Numbered from the stretch's first letter, positions 30,848 to 42,578 are shown. The stretch: DNA of 64,000 nt from Tritrichomonas musculus (GCA_039105265.1 JAPFFF010000004.1:6243501-6307500); one strand, 5' to 3'. Translations and numbers: made by a program. Notes: a model not told the origin generated them from the letters alone.

Positions 30848-33340
30848 ATGGGATATATGAATATAGCTTTTGATAGTAAACTAGACTTCAACCCATATAC
30901 CTTGTGGCTGAATGGGGAGTTGAGAATAATGAATGAATATATAACTGATTCTTTACAGACAGAGAAGGCAATAAAGTGTTCTATAATAAAGGCTGGTAAT
31001 GCATTAAGTTCACGTAAAAGTGATGTATTGTACTTATATAAGCCTACATCAACTAGTCAGGTTGTGATAGATAACAAGAAGTATTGGTTACTTCAATGGA
31101 ACATAGATACTGGATATACTATACCTAATGACTTAGAGTTTAGGTTTAATGAGTATTGTTTTGGTAATAAGTTGTTTTTATCATGGGATGGTACAAAATG
31201 GGTAGGTGATAACATACAAGGTCATATTAATGGTAGATTAGTTAATGGATTAAATAAGGAAAATGAGTATTGTGAAGATGGTACCTACATACAAGTCAAG
31301 AGAAGTGAGAGGAATATGAAACTGATTAATAAGCCTAATGACTACTCTCCTGATAACTTACTACATTACATGATTCATGGAGGTAAGTGTAAAATAGACA
31401 GTTTTGTAAAATTAAAGACTGGAGATGTAGAACTTTTTTGGAAGTATGGTCTAGGCTTCCAAACAAGTGAAGGAGGTATGAAAGATGGATATGATATAGA
31501 AGCAATAAGGTGCTATAAGATGAATAATGCTACTAAAAAAGCAGAAACTAGTGCTATTGATGAACTCTACCTAGATATAACTCTCGAAGGTTCTAAAAAT
31601 GCAAATAGATTCTCAGTTCGACCTACTGGAAAAGAAGGCAATGGAGGAGACAAGGTATGGTTGTTCTTACACGGTGTACTTGATTCATGTGAACAGCTTG
31701 GATATACATATTCAACTTCGACTACTAATGACTCAAGGGATATTAAGATATATTTAGCTGATGAATATGTTGACCCAATAGATGAGGTTCATTGGGATGC
31801 AACTCCTAACCCATTCGAGTATATCATTAAGCAGCAGTTTTATGAAGTATCCCCAAATCTTAATGGGGCAACAACTTTATATACGGATTATAATATTACT
31901 TCCTCTAAGATAATTACAGCTGATAATATTACTACTATGAGGAGCGACCTAAATTTAGTTACCAACAATGTAGATATTATTAGCTATGATGTTAACGAAA
32001 TGAACACTGTTATGGAAAGCTTAAAAGGTAGAGTCTCAAGGACTGAACAAGTTACTCAACATTTGGAGGATGATGTAGATAATTTACGTATAGTCTCATG
32101 GACAGCATTAGCTTTTGGAGTTGCAGGTACTGCTGGATCAATAGGTTCTATTGGTATGCAGCTATTTCCAGATTGTATAAGCTTTCCTACCATAAAAGGT
32201 GGAGGATTCCTTAAAAGGTTATTCTCGCATAAGTCAACCAAAGGTATGAGTGATTTGGTTAGAAATAGCATTAACTTCATGTCAGTTACTACCGCAAGAA
32301 GCATAACCAAAGATATAACATCTATAATTACCTGGTGTGAAGAGGAGTATAAGCAACTAGATGAACTACTTTTTACTGATGAGAATGATAACCCTGATAT
32401 AGGAACCTTGACATTAAGTGGTGCTATGGATATCAACAATATGTTTAGGGACTCACTCAAGCCTTGTTTCAAGTTGTTAGCTGAGAAGGTCAATGAGCTC
32501 GAGGCAGAGTTTGATAACTACCCTACTGTGGATGAAGCTAATGAAGCCTTGAAGGAGTGTGTATTAAATAAAGACATTAGCAAATTTAGAGAGAGAAATG
32601 ATTTGATATACAAAGAATCTATCGAAGTGCCATTTGAAAATGTACAAGATAGTTCAGGAATGTGGGAAGTCAAAATTAAAATGAATAGGGGAACTCGTCT
32701 TGTTGGAACGATAACTGATGATGCTGGTGTTGTGAAGAATTTTTATTTTATGTTTGATTATGATGAAGATGTACCTGATGGTACCGATATTTATAAAGAA
32801 ATTGAAATTGATGAAACAACTTATTACATTAATTTTTATCGAACTGAAAATGGTGAATGGCGCTTTTATATCGAAAGCGAAACAGGATTTTTAGATATCA
32901 AATTAATATTAGCGGAAAAAATAATGAAACAGGATGAAATAGCTTTAAAAAGTGATATTGCATCATTATTGGATGATTTATATTGGAGAGTATTTTATTC
33001 AGGATTTCACAAATCACATTATGAGGATATTCCAGAATTATTCTGGTATTCTTACGATACTAGTTCTAAAAAATTAATTGTATGCGTCGAATATAATAGT
33101 TTATATATGGAAATGTTATTTATGTTTAAAGATTCAAATGAAAAGAAACAATATGTTAGAGTTAATTATAGTGAAGGATTTGCAGTACTAGATGAAATAT
33201 ATGGTGAAGATAAACTTAGAGAATCAAATAAAATAAGAGATTTTGAATATGAATTTCCATATATCGATTTTCAATTAAAAGGCACTGGAGAAATACCATT
33301 TACTGAATATTATCTAAAGCAAGTCAAAGCCACACCATAA
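30848..33340 (+). CDS. Copy B of the unassigned, possibly virus-like family (long open frame)
   Basis: About 830 residues from the first ATG. No known domain was recognised. The order seen is: a beta-rich N-terminal part (to about 310) with Trp/Tyr/Gly-rich strands; a conserved segment shared with copy A (NPFEYII…ITADNITTMRSDLN); a coiled coil (about 385-415); a Gly/Ala-rich hydrophobic stretch (AFGVAGTAGSIGSIGM); a helical region; and a C-terminal beta-rich half. A fibre, tail or membrane-active structural protein would fit this pattern, but that is speculation. It looks whole as a reading frame. The upstream joint with an inverted fragment suggests the surrounding element is rearranged. It may be an old Maverick/Polinton-type copy. 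Confidence 0.5.
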   Translation: MGYMNIAFDSKLDFNPYTLWLNGELRIMNEYITDSLQTEKAIKCSIIKAGNALSSRKSDVLYLYKPTSTSQVVIDNKKYWLLQWNIDTGYTIPNDLEFRFNEYCFGNKLFLSWDGTKWVGDNIQGHINGRLVNGLNKENEYCEDGTYIQVKRSERNMKLINKPNDYSPDNLLHYMIHGGKCKIDSFVKLKTGDVELFWKYGLGFQTSEGGMKDGYDIEAIRCYKMNNATKKAETSAIDELYLDITLEGSKNANRFSVRPTGKEGNGGDKVWLFLHGVLDSCEQLGYTYSTSTTNDSRDIKIYLADEYVDPIDEVHWDATPNPFEYIIKQQFYEVSPNLNGATTLYTDYNITSSKIITADNITTMRSDLNLVTNNVDIISYDVNEMNTVMESLKGRVSRTEQVTQHLEDDVDNLRIVSWTALAFGVAGTAGSIGSIGMQLFPDCISFPTIKGGGFLKRLFSHKSTKGMSDLVRNSINFMSVTTARSITKDITSIITWCEEEYKQLDELLFTDENDNPDIGTLTLSGAMDINNMFRDSLKPCFKLLAEKVNELEAEFDNYPTVDEANEALKECVLNKDISKFRERNDLIYKESIEVPFENVQDSSGMWEVKIKMNRGTRLVGTITDDAGVVKNFYFMFDYDEDVPDGTDIYKEIEIDETTYYINFYRTENGEWRFYIESETGFLDIKLILAEKIMKQDEIALKSDIASLLDDLYWRVFYSGFHKSHYEDIPELFWYSYDTSSKKLIVCVEYNSLYMEMLFMFKDSNEKKQYVRVNYSEGFAVLDEIYGEDKLRESNKIRDFEYEFPYIDFQLKGTGEIPFTEYYLKQVKATP

Positions 33341-33361
33341 AAGAGGCTTCTCGGGACAGGT

Positions 33362-33510
33362 ACCTGTGCCGTTTCATAGACGGTGGACATTGAGGTGGGC
33401 CCCTGTGCCGTTTCATAGATGGTGGACATTGAGGTGGGCCCCTGTGCCGTTTCATAGATGGTGCAGTGGGGTGGTACCTAAGACGTCTCATAGATGGTGG
33501 GCATTGGGGG
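33362..33510. repeat. GC-rich tandem repeat, four units of about 39 bp
   Basis: Units run CTGTGCCGTTTCATAGATGG…GAGGTGGGCC. Units 1 and 2 are nearly identical, and units 3 and 4 decay and shorten. The array follows the stop of the preceding frame within about 25 bp. The high G content stands out strongly from the surroundings. An open frame through it is probably incidental. Confidence 0.85.
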
Positions 33511-33574
33511 TTGCAAAAAAAGAAAACAACAAGAAAAAAAGAAGAAGAATTTTTTTTTTTTATTTTTTATTTTT

Positions 33575-33868
33575 TTAACTAGTTTGTGTTGAGGCGAGGG
33601 CAATTACCTTAGCGTTGCCCCGCGGAAACCAACTAGTATATACTACTATTTGCATGAAACTAGCCAAAATGGCATAACTGTTTCTTTTTTTACAAATGAT
33701 ATCATCATTCACCATTCTCGTTAATTGGCTCTTAATCACTTGATTAGAGAAGCTTCTGTTATATGCTTGATAATAGGAATTAATTTTATTTTTAATTAGA
33801 ATCTCAGAAACATAAGGCTTAGCTTCAGGAGTTAAATATTTCATAACTTCAATATTACGAAGCTGCAT
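33575..33868 (-). CDS. Small unknown protein with a winged-helix-like segment
   Basis: 97 residues from a true ATG. Residues about 35-66 (FSNQVIKSQLTRMVNDDIIC…SYAI) resemble helix-turn-helix plus wing. This is a visual resemblance only. A 33-T tract lies about 30 bp upstream (33901-33933). It sits beside fossil copy B and may belong to the same element or be a fragment of a larger gene. Confidence 0.35.
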   Translation of the reverse strand: MQLRNIEVMKYLTPEAKPYVSEILIKNKINSYYQAYNRSFSNQVIKSQLTRMVNDDIICKKRNSYAILASFMQIVVYTSWFPRGNAKVIALASTQTS

Positions 33869-33898
33869 AGGAGAAAATTTAGTAACTTTTGCTTTTAT

Positions 33899-33933
<35 letters not shown>

Positions 33934-33934
<1 letters not shown>

Positions 33935-35384
33935 ATTTTTTACCTCGTTTTTATATTTGTGTACATGTTTATCGTTTTTTTTGGCAATAAATTTATTTTT
34001 TTTTTGTTCTTTATATAAATTGCTCTTTCTTTTTTATATTTAGTTATTTTTTCAAAAACCCCTGAATTTCTGTTTCTGTGACTAGTCGAAAATAGAATGG
34101 TGTATTAATTATTAGCTATTAATACTGATTATAATATTATATAACCTCAAAAGGGAATAATGATCCTGTCTGGATATATAACTACATCGAAAATCATATT
34201 TTTTGATATTGACAATTAATCTATCTATAAACATTTTATATAAACATTTATTTATATTTTCATGATTAAAACTTTCATTTTCCTATTATTGGGCAATTTT
34301 TAATAATTATCAACAATTTTTAAGCAATATTTAATATTTTGATATATATTTTTTTTATCGTACTAAGTATCAAATAAATACATAAATTATTATAATTAAT
34401 AGAGACTAAGGAAAAAGTCTTAGCTTTTTTAAAATTCCATGATTTATATATTAAAAACAATTTAATTTTAAAAATTTCCTGAAAAAACGCAAAAGAAATC
34501 TCTATTTAAAAAAATATTTGTTTTTTAAAATAACAATTTTTTATGATTATTTTGAAGTGAAAACAAAAAATCGACAAAATTTTGAATAAATTGATTTATT
34601 TCAAAAATAAATATAATTTTGAAAAAACTTGTTGTTGCATATTTGCAATGTTTTTTGTTATAAAAAAAATAATTTTAAAACAAATTTTTTTTGCGTAAAT
34701 TACAATATACTATTTACAAAAACCAATATAAAAAATATTCAAGGTTATCAATATTTTAATAAATTGAGAAGAATGAAAATTATCTCTTAAACTTTGGAAA
34801 TAAAAATGAACAACTTCTTTGTTTATAAGAAAGTACAATAATATGTGAGCACGACAACCAATCATAGCAATCTTTTAAGAACAATAATTTTTTTCTTTTG
34901 AAATATTTTATTTCTATTTTACATTTTTGTAGAGAACATATCCTGCAAACCTCACAGCAACAATAAAGTTATATCAATTTTTACTCATAATACATCTAAT
35001 TTATGAATAAAAGCATTTATAAATAATTGCAAATAATTTGTAATCACAATATGAGCAATATCTTTAATTTTTTAAAGTTATATTTGCACAAAAAAAAAAT
35101 TATTTTAAAAAAGATATTTAAATGGCAAATACTTTTAGTAATCAATAAAAAAAGTTATTTCAAAAAAATTGCAAATTGAAACAAAAAAAATTTTTTTGTG
35201 AAAAAAGTAAATTTTTCAAAAGATGACAACTTTTTTGCAAATGTAATTCTTTTTGGCCAAAAAGTTATTATCTGAAAAAACTCAATTTAATTGAATTACT
35301 AGTATTTTTTCTAATAAATACATTTAATGTAAAATATCGTTGGAATTTTAAAATTAAAAATAATTTTGATAAGTCTCTAATATA
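33934..35384. other. AT-rich intergenic region
   Basis: Low-complexity A/T DNA. No open frame, RNA or repeat that can be supported. Confidence 0.5.
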
Positions 35385-36057
35385 AACTTAAAATCAAAAG
35401 TCAGGCCCCCATTTTTTTGTCTCAATTTTTTTGGCATAAATATTTTCTCACAATTTCTAATTTTTTTCATTTTTTTCTCACAAAAAAATAGATATCTTCT
35501 ATGAAAAATTCTTAAAATCAAATTTTCATGAATGGAATCAAGTTTTTATTCGGGAAAATCACATAATTCCCAATCGGAAATCGCTTTCAATCTAGTAAAT
35601 CCGATTCTATATCCAAATATTTACGATAATATTAATTCGCATTCCAAATATGATACATAATAATTATTCATATCTTGCTGACTGATGCAAAAAATATTCA
35701 CAGGATATGAATTTACAAATGTTTCCGTAATTTTATTATGCAGAAATCATTTTTTTTTTTAAGCTTATCAAATTGCATCTATATCAGTGCCTTTAAACAA
35801 TCAAAAAATCAAATATATATGATAATTGTCTTTCATTATTTCATGTAGTTCATTAATTTCCTTATTTATCATTTTTTGCTTAATAAAAATTTGATTTTAA
35901 TGATTTTTTTTCTTAAGATTTTAAAATTGAATGAGTCAAAACTCAGGCCATTTTTGAATAGTTTACAGTACCACATTTGAATTGTTTATAAATTTCCCGC
36001 CAAATTTTTGGTCAAATATAGGTTAAAACCGGCCCGACTTTTGAGATGCAGTTTATA
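35385..36057. repeat. Left long inverted arm of the pogo-like element
   Basis: About 673 bp, the inverse of 38861-39510. It begins AACTTAAAATCAAAAGTCAG and ends with GGCCCGACTTTTGAGATGCA followed by GTTTATA. Both ends resemble each other as inverted repeats, so the arm itself has the form of a small TA-flanked element. Confidence 0.88.
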
Positions 36058-36136
36058 TAAATGATTATAATTTATAAAAATTTTAATATTTTTAATATAT
36101 TTTATATTTAATAACTTTTCATTCTCTTATCAAAAT

Positions 36137-36220
36137 AATACGTTTTTCCTACAAAAAACTCTCAATTTAAAATAATTGCATACAATAAAATACGTTTTTC
36201 CTACAAAAAACTCTCAATTT
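36137..36220. repeat. Direct repeat pair (about 30 bp)
   Basis: AATACGTTTTTCCTACAAAA with its continuation occurs twice about 51 bp apart between the left arm and the transposase remnant. Confidence 0.7.
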
Positions 36221-37139
36221 TTCAATGAAATTGTAAGATTCATTTTTTCTAATATAAAATATTTTTAAGTTAATTATTTTTATATAACCAGTTTTTTATA
36301 ACCAGTTTTTTTATATTATAGATATATTTATTCATTTATTTACTTCAAATTATTAAAATTATTCTTTTTGAAAAGAAATTCAAGGAATATTTTTTTAATA
36401 TCAATTAAGAATATCATTTGATTTATACTATGCTATCCATTTTTAAAAATATCTGTTAAAAAGTTCAAAATGAAATAAACTATTCAAAAATAAAATTTAT
36501 ATTGATCGAATATCTTAATCTATTTTTGATATATCTCATAAAAAAGCATTAAATAATATAATTATATGTTTTTATATGAAAATACCAGAAATATTTTATA
36601 TTTTGTAAAAATGAAATAGTAATTAAACAAAAAATAAAAAAAATCATTTTTTGTTCTTGCACTTTAAATGTAATCATTTTAATAAATAAAATTGTACTAA
36701 TAACCCTAAATCAAATAAGCAAAGCCAATAGTATGAATTTTGATTTTCAAAAGATTTTTAAATGATGATGATCAAGTAACTTTTTGGGGCAAATACTGAA
36801 ACCAAAAACAAAAACAGAATTTTGCTTTATGTACAATTTAAATGCTTTATATCAGAGCAAACCCCAATTTTATTTTCAATGATTGATATCAAAGTATTAT
36901 TCATTGAAACAGAAAATCAAAAGAAATAGTTCAATAAAATTATTATTTATGATCTGAATAATAATTGCTGGATATCAAATGAATTAAATAAATTTATTTG
37001 AAAATAGGATATAAAAAGAATTTCAATGAAGCTTTTATCAATTAATTTTCATTCAAAATGATAATTATACCATTCAATTTTTCAATTAAAAATTCACTGT
37101 ATTTTTCGGTTAAACTATAACCGAAATGTTCATTTTTTT

Positions 37140-38865
37140 ACGCAAAGCTGTTTGGTTACTCGCAACAATTAATTCTACGAGATCAGCAACATGTCGATGG
37201 TGTGATGCAACAGATGTCTAACCGACAACCGACAACTGCTCAACATGACATACAACATAACATGCAACAAGCCCAACTATACAACATGCAGCATGACATA
37301 CAACAAGGTATGAAACATGACATCTAACAAGCCCAGCAACATAGCATGCAGCATGGCATCTACTATGCTCAACAACATAACATGCTACCAGCTCAACAAC
37401 ATACATCAGATATACAGACATTCAGCATGGATGAACAGGAAGAATCTTCCTCAAATGGGAAAGAAAAAATACCACCATTAGAAATTGTGGGGCCTTTTGA
37501 AGGAACAGAAGAAGAATTTCGTGCCTTCACAATTGCAGTGAGTTCAGACATGTATAGAAATGCTCACATTTTTTGTGAGCAAGTTGGAGCTCTTTATCTT
37601 CATTTGAGAAATGGATACTTTAAAGTATCATATAGGAGGATAGGAGAGCTTTTCAATAAAAATAAATCAACTATACGAGATCAATAAAAAAATAAATCAA
37701 CTATACGATGATGGCCATCCGCCAGCCTTGACTTATCAGGAATTAGAAATCGTTAGAAAAGAAATAGCTAATCTTCACATGAATCCTGGTTATCCTATAT
37801 ACCCATCCTTTCAAGAGGCGGAAGAATATATTTATGATAAATTCCAAAAATGCATTTTGCGAGATACATTAAGATTCATATTTCGAGAAAAATTCAAAGA
37901 ATTTAAAAGTTGCTTGAATTCATATTTAAGGATAAAAGAGTTTTCGTATTTATTGTTGATATTGAACCAAATTTAACATTACTCTCTCTGCATATAAGAG
38001 GAATACCTATTGAATTCATATTTAATTGTGAAGAAATGGGTGAACAGGCATGGGCAAATGCACAAGTAAAAACTCTTATTGTACAAGCTGGGTATCCATA
38101 TGAATACGCACCATATTCAGTTAATAGATCATGGAAACGTGCATCTACCCTTGTCGCAATTAACCCATTAGGAATGGCAGGAATACCTCAATTTGCTGTT
38201 CCACGAGAAAATTTAGACTCTGAAATATATCAAATTTTACACAAGAGTTTTTTTGAAGCAGTTCATACAAAAAAGGTTACGTTACCACGAGTTCTTTTAA
38301 ACATTGGTTTGAAAATTCTTTTTTACCATTTTTACATAAACTCAGGACAGAGCATAATTACGATGGCACAGAAGTCATGATTATGGACAATTATGATCCT
38401 CATTTACTAGCATTGAGCCAAATAAACTTATAAAATGAGAATCTTATAATCCACCCTTTAATTGCACACACATCTGAGCAGTGTCAACCTTTGGATATTG
38501 GAGTGTTTTTTATCACTAAACAGTTTGATTCTAACTATCATGTTAATACCTCACTTTCGAAGCAAACTAATCAAATAATAAAAATATACCACTCATTATC
38601 ACAAGCTTGCTCTGCCAAAAACTGCGCAAGCGCATTTAGAGCTATCGGAATTAGAACAAAACTTGAAAATGTCAATGGAGTTGAGCGTGAAGTAGTTTAT
38701 CTAGATATTACAAAATGTATCAAGATTAGAGGATATCAGATTTCACACATTCAGCAATTAATTGAAAACAATATGCCATTGACACCGAATCAGCAATTCA
38801 TTTGGCAAAATAAAAAGTTATGTGATTACCACTTTATCCAATTGATTACCACTTTTTCCCTATAA
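37140..38865 (+). pseudogene. Pogo-like (DDE_1 superfamily) transposase remnant
   Basis: Plus-strand pieces in order: a Gln/His/Met-rich N-terminus (37170-37420, with an in-frame stop near 37325); a helix-turn-helix (YRRIGELFNKNKSTIRDQ); GHPPALTYQELEIVRKEI; the DDE core beginning FNCEEMGEQAW, where family members have DE(T)G; KRASTLVAINPLG; VMIMDNY for the second Asp; HTSEQCQPLDIGVF for the third. A tandem duplication of about 27 bp at 37656-37709 shifts frame, further shifts occur near 37920 and 38320, and a stop follows near 38430. The first catalytic residue is changed to Glu. It is therefore dead. It is bounded by inverted arms and could have mobilised the TA-flanked arm family. Confidence 0.8.
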
Positions 38866-39510
38866 ACTGCATCTCAAAAGTCGGGCCGGTTTTAACCTAT
38901 ATTTGACCAAAAATTTGGCGGGAAATTTATAAACAATTCAAATGTGGTACTGTAAACTATTCAAAAATGGCCTGAGTTTTGACTCATTCAATTTTAAAAT
39001 CTTAAGAAAAAAATCATTAAAATCAAATTTTTATTAAGCAAAAAATGATAAATAAGGAAATTAATGAACTACATGAAATAATGAAAGACAATTATCATAT
39101 ATATTTGATTTTTTGATTGTTTAAAGGCACTGATATAGATGCAATATGATAAGCTTAAAAAAAAAATGATTTCTCCATAATAAAATTACGGAAACATTTG
39201 TAAATTCATATCCTGTGAATATTTTTTGCATCAGTCAGCAAGATATGAATAATTATTATGTATCATATTTGGAATGCGAATTAATATTTTCGTAAATATT
39301 TGGATATAGAATCGGATTTACTAGATTGAAAGAGATTTCCGATTAGGAATTATGTGATTTTTCCGAATAAAAACTTGATTTCAATCATGAAAATAGAAGA
39401 TATCTATTTTTTTGTGAGAAAAAAATGAAAAAATTTAGAAATTGTGAGAAAATATTTATGCCAAAAAAATTGAGACAAAAAAATGGGGGCCTGACTTTTG
39501 ATTTTAAGTT
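38861..39510. repeat. Right long inverted arm of the pogo-like element
   Basis: About 650 bp, the inverse of 35385-36057. It ends …GATTTTAAGTT followed by TA. Its length differs from the left arm by small indels. Either it is the element's terminal inverted repeat, or it is an independent insertion of a small element of the same family. Confidence 0.88.
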
Positions 39511-39518
39511 TACTATAT

Positions 39519-39650
39519 TTTATCCTTTCAAATTTGAGAGCTCTGGCTTAGAGGTTAAACTAATTTGAGGCTAAAGTTTTGAGTTCGAAACTAAACCTCT
39601 TTGCTTTTTTTTATTTTTATTTAAATTATGTAATCACGTTTCATTTCGGC
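39519..39650 (+). mobile_element. tRNA-like SINE candidate, copy 2
   Basis: Partner of 18654-18788. It has an A-box-like TGGCTTAGAGG at about 39544 and a B-box-like GTTCGAAAC at about 39583, then a T-run and a shared tail of about 40 bp. It starts about 9 bp after the right inverted arm. Confidence 0.45.
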
Positions 39651-39836
39651 AATTTTTACATTTTAATAGAGGAGGGTCAACTAATTGAATAGTCAACTTT
39701 GTCTCATTGTTTGCCTTTTTTTGCGTTATATAATTAATAAATTCATTCTAAAAACCAGACCATTCAATTTTATGAATATATTGAAATTATTTAAGTGTTT
39801 TCTCTCAATTTTTTCAATATCATTGAATTATATTTT

Positions 39837-40464
39837 TTATTAGTGGGTCAAAGTTTTTCTACAAGCAAAGGTCCAACACTGCAAAGTGATGCTTCCCAAC
39901 CAAATACCGAAATAAATCTTGATAGATCTACTGGCTCCGAAGCAAATTTTCCAACAATTAATAATAATCAAAATATATCAAATAATGACAACATTCTGCA
40001 CCACTCAAATCTTATCCAACAAAATCAGGAGATAAATCTTGATGATCCATTTAGCACTATAAAATTACAAATAGTTAATGAAACAAGTCTTGATGGTTAA
40101 TGTTCCTAATACCTGATATTTATATAAAAATATATCTTGAAAATCAAAAAACTCCACATCAATGGACGCAAGTAGCAAAAAGAATTGACATACCAGGAAT
40201 TGATAATATCATAGTCAAAAACAAAGCTTTAGAAATTGAAAGAAAATTTGAGATTATAGAAAGTACCAGCACTCTTCCAGAAAAATGCGATTCAAACTTA
40301 TGGATATTATTGAATACAACAATGCCTTAGACGAAGAATTTGAATAAAAAATTAACGAAGATACAGAATTAGAAGAAGAGGATGGAGAAGAGGAAGAATT
40401 TGAAGAAGAAGAAGGCGATGAAGAAAAAAATACAACCGATGATGAAACAATGAATCTTTATTAA
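39837..40464 (+). pseudogene. Unrecognised gene remnant with a very acidic C-terminus
   Basis: Coding-like plus-strand frames: an Asn/Gln/Ser-rich part to about 40099, then a Lys/Glu/Ile-rich part (40100-40330) in another frame, then a Glu/Asp run (about 40336-40464, EEEDGEEEEFEEEEGDEE) in a third. At least two frameshifts and an in-frame stop. Acidic tails occur in pogo/CENP-B-type transposases, so it could be a displaced piece of the neighbour at 37.1-38.9 kb. This is not demonstrated. Confidence 0.4.
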
Positions 40465-40935
40465 TTCTTAAATAAAATTTTATTTTTGAATTAATTTTAT
40501 TATTATCTTCTCAATTATATTTGAATAGTTTAAATATAGTCAAACTAAAAAAAATTGATAGGAGATTTCTGAGGAATATAACGGATTAATAAAAAAATTG
40601 AGAATTTTTTCTCAAATTCTCATTTAAAAAATATTGAGAGAATTTTAAAATTTTCACAATTTTTTTTTTATTCACACAATATTAATGGCCAAATTTCAGA
40701 AAATTATTTGAATGAAAAGATCATGAGTAGACCTTTTCAACGCTCAATTCTTTGAATTATTTGATAGCTTCACACAATTAATTGTTTTGCTTTATTTTTT
40801 CAAGATTATTCAGAAAAATTCAGAAGGATCTTGAATGGTTGGAAAAGATATTCAAAAGTATAGAAAAGTAAAAATTTTGTTTTTATTGAATTTTAACTTT
40901 AATTTTTTCTCTTATATTTTAATATAAAAGAATTA

Positions 40936-42578
40936 TTATGTATTTTCACGAGAATATACATTCTCCATTCTAATTCCCATTTGAGAATTTAATAATTCTT
41001 CAGATTCGGCATAATTTTTGGAACCGAACAAATATTTCATATGGGAAAAAGCTCTTTCTACCGGGAGCTCACTGCATGGCATGTGCAGTATCCGTATAGC
41101 AATTTCGGCCAATTCTTTCATTTCTACGTTATTTCGCCATTCATTCCATAATTGAAAAGGATCAGTGGACGGACTAATTGAATAGTTAATGTAATTTTTT
41201 ATTTGTACTTCTAAAGTATCTTCGTTGTAGCCAAATTTAAAACTGTTATTATACATTATATATTCTTTTATAGCAATTAAAAAGTTTTGTTTTTCTGTTT
41301 CATCTTCTATTCTTAAAAAGTGATTTATACCATCGATCGTAAAAAAGAAAGCAGCAACAGCAACTTTATATTCATCTGATGAATAAATGCGTTGGAGAAT
41401 TATTCTTCCACAAAAAATTATATCAATTGTTTTCAAATTTGAAAGAAAACTTTCAAACTTCACAATATTTGAATAGACGTTGCAGATTAAAAAATTATCT
41501 CCACCTATTTCTGAAGATAAATGGTTGAGGAAATTAAACAATTCAGTAAGCTCTCTGAAAACATCAGAATTTAAGATTTCGATAAAGTGATTATATTTTG
41601 GTATATTTAAATTAAAAAAATAAATCAATTCTGTTTTTCATCATTTAAAAAATTTAAACACTTGGAATAACTATTCCATCTGGTTTTCGAAAAAGATGGA
41701 ATTTTTTTTCGTAGTTTTATTTGTTTGCATAATGTTAAAATGTTATTTAAAGAATTGTATAAAGTAACAAATTCAAAATTAGTAAATAAATCAATAATTG
41801 AGAGATTTAAAAGGTGACAAAAACAACCAATCCACTCAAAAAATTGACCAGTGATGGATTGAAGAGATATCTGGTCGTATTGATTAAATGCTTTAATGCA
41901 GTTTGAGGCGTGGTCTGTACAAATTGTTAAAATTTCTAAATTGGTTTCATTTTGTATAAATTTTACAATTTCAGCGGTTATTTGGGCAATATTTTCAGAG
42001 GAAGAATATTCAATTGATTGAATTTTATTATAAAAAAGACGTTTTTTTGTATGAATAATAAAACAATAAAAATTTTTGTTATTTCGAGTTGCTCCGTCTA
42101 ATAGTATATTACAAAATTCTTCAGAACATTCGTTTTTTATATTATATTTTATAGTATCAAATAATTCAAAAATTTTGTTTCTAATATCATTCCTTTTTAT
42201 ACATCTAAAAAAAGGATTTGAATATTGTAAAATGGCATTGAAACTTTTTGAACATAATGAATTTATAAAAATATTTGAGATTGAACAAAATTGTGCTGTA
42301 AGAATTAAGATATTATTGTTCATGTTATCAATTATTGACTTAAACATTTTGCAATCATCACAAATTTGGTAATGTGAATAAAAACATCTCTCTTTTAAAT
42401 GGCACCATTTGCCTTTGAGGAAGCAAAATGGGCAATAGCTTTCATAATTATCATGTAAAAAATAAACAATTCCATAACGTGCACATTTTCGTACATTTTT
42501 GTTGAAATCTGTTGAATCCTCTTTCGGATTTAAATTTTGTAATATATTAAATAAAATATGAGAGCCAAAAGGAAGCAT
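40936..42578 (-). pseudogene. hAT-superfamily transposase with a frameshift
   Basis: The N-terminal 317 residues (42578-41625) include a Cys/His cluster (CPFC…CHLKERC…H…C…C), DHASNCIKAF, WIGCFCHLLNLSIIDLF and KTRWNSYSKC. These match hAT blocks carrying the catalytic Asp and the TRW motif. The frame ends at a TGA at 41627-41625 and continues in another frame to 40936, ending with the hAT dimerisation block (ELAEIAIRILHMPCSELPVERAFSHM). One frameshift in an A-rich stretch near 41630 separates the parts, so the gene is probably recently inactivated. No terminal repeats or 8-bp duplication were found around it. It is a plausible source of activity for the elements with 8-bp duplications. Confidence 0.82.

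Noticed and set aside
32056-32493. Minus-strand frame antisense to copy B
   Set aside because: Shadow of the long plus frame; Ser/Leu-rich with no motif.
37218-37421. Cys/Val/His-rich minus-strand frame
   Set aside because: It is the complement of the Gln/His/Met-rich N-terminus of the pogo-like transposase remnant.
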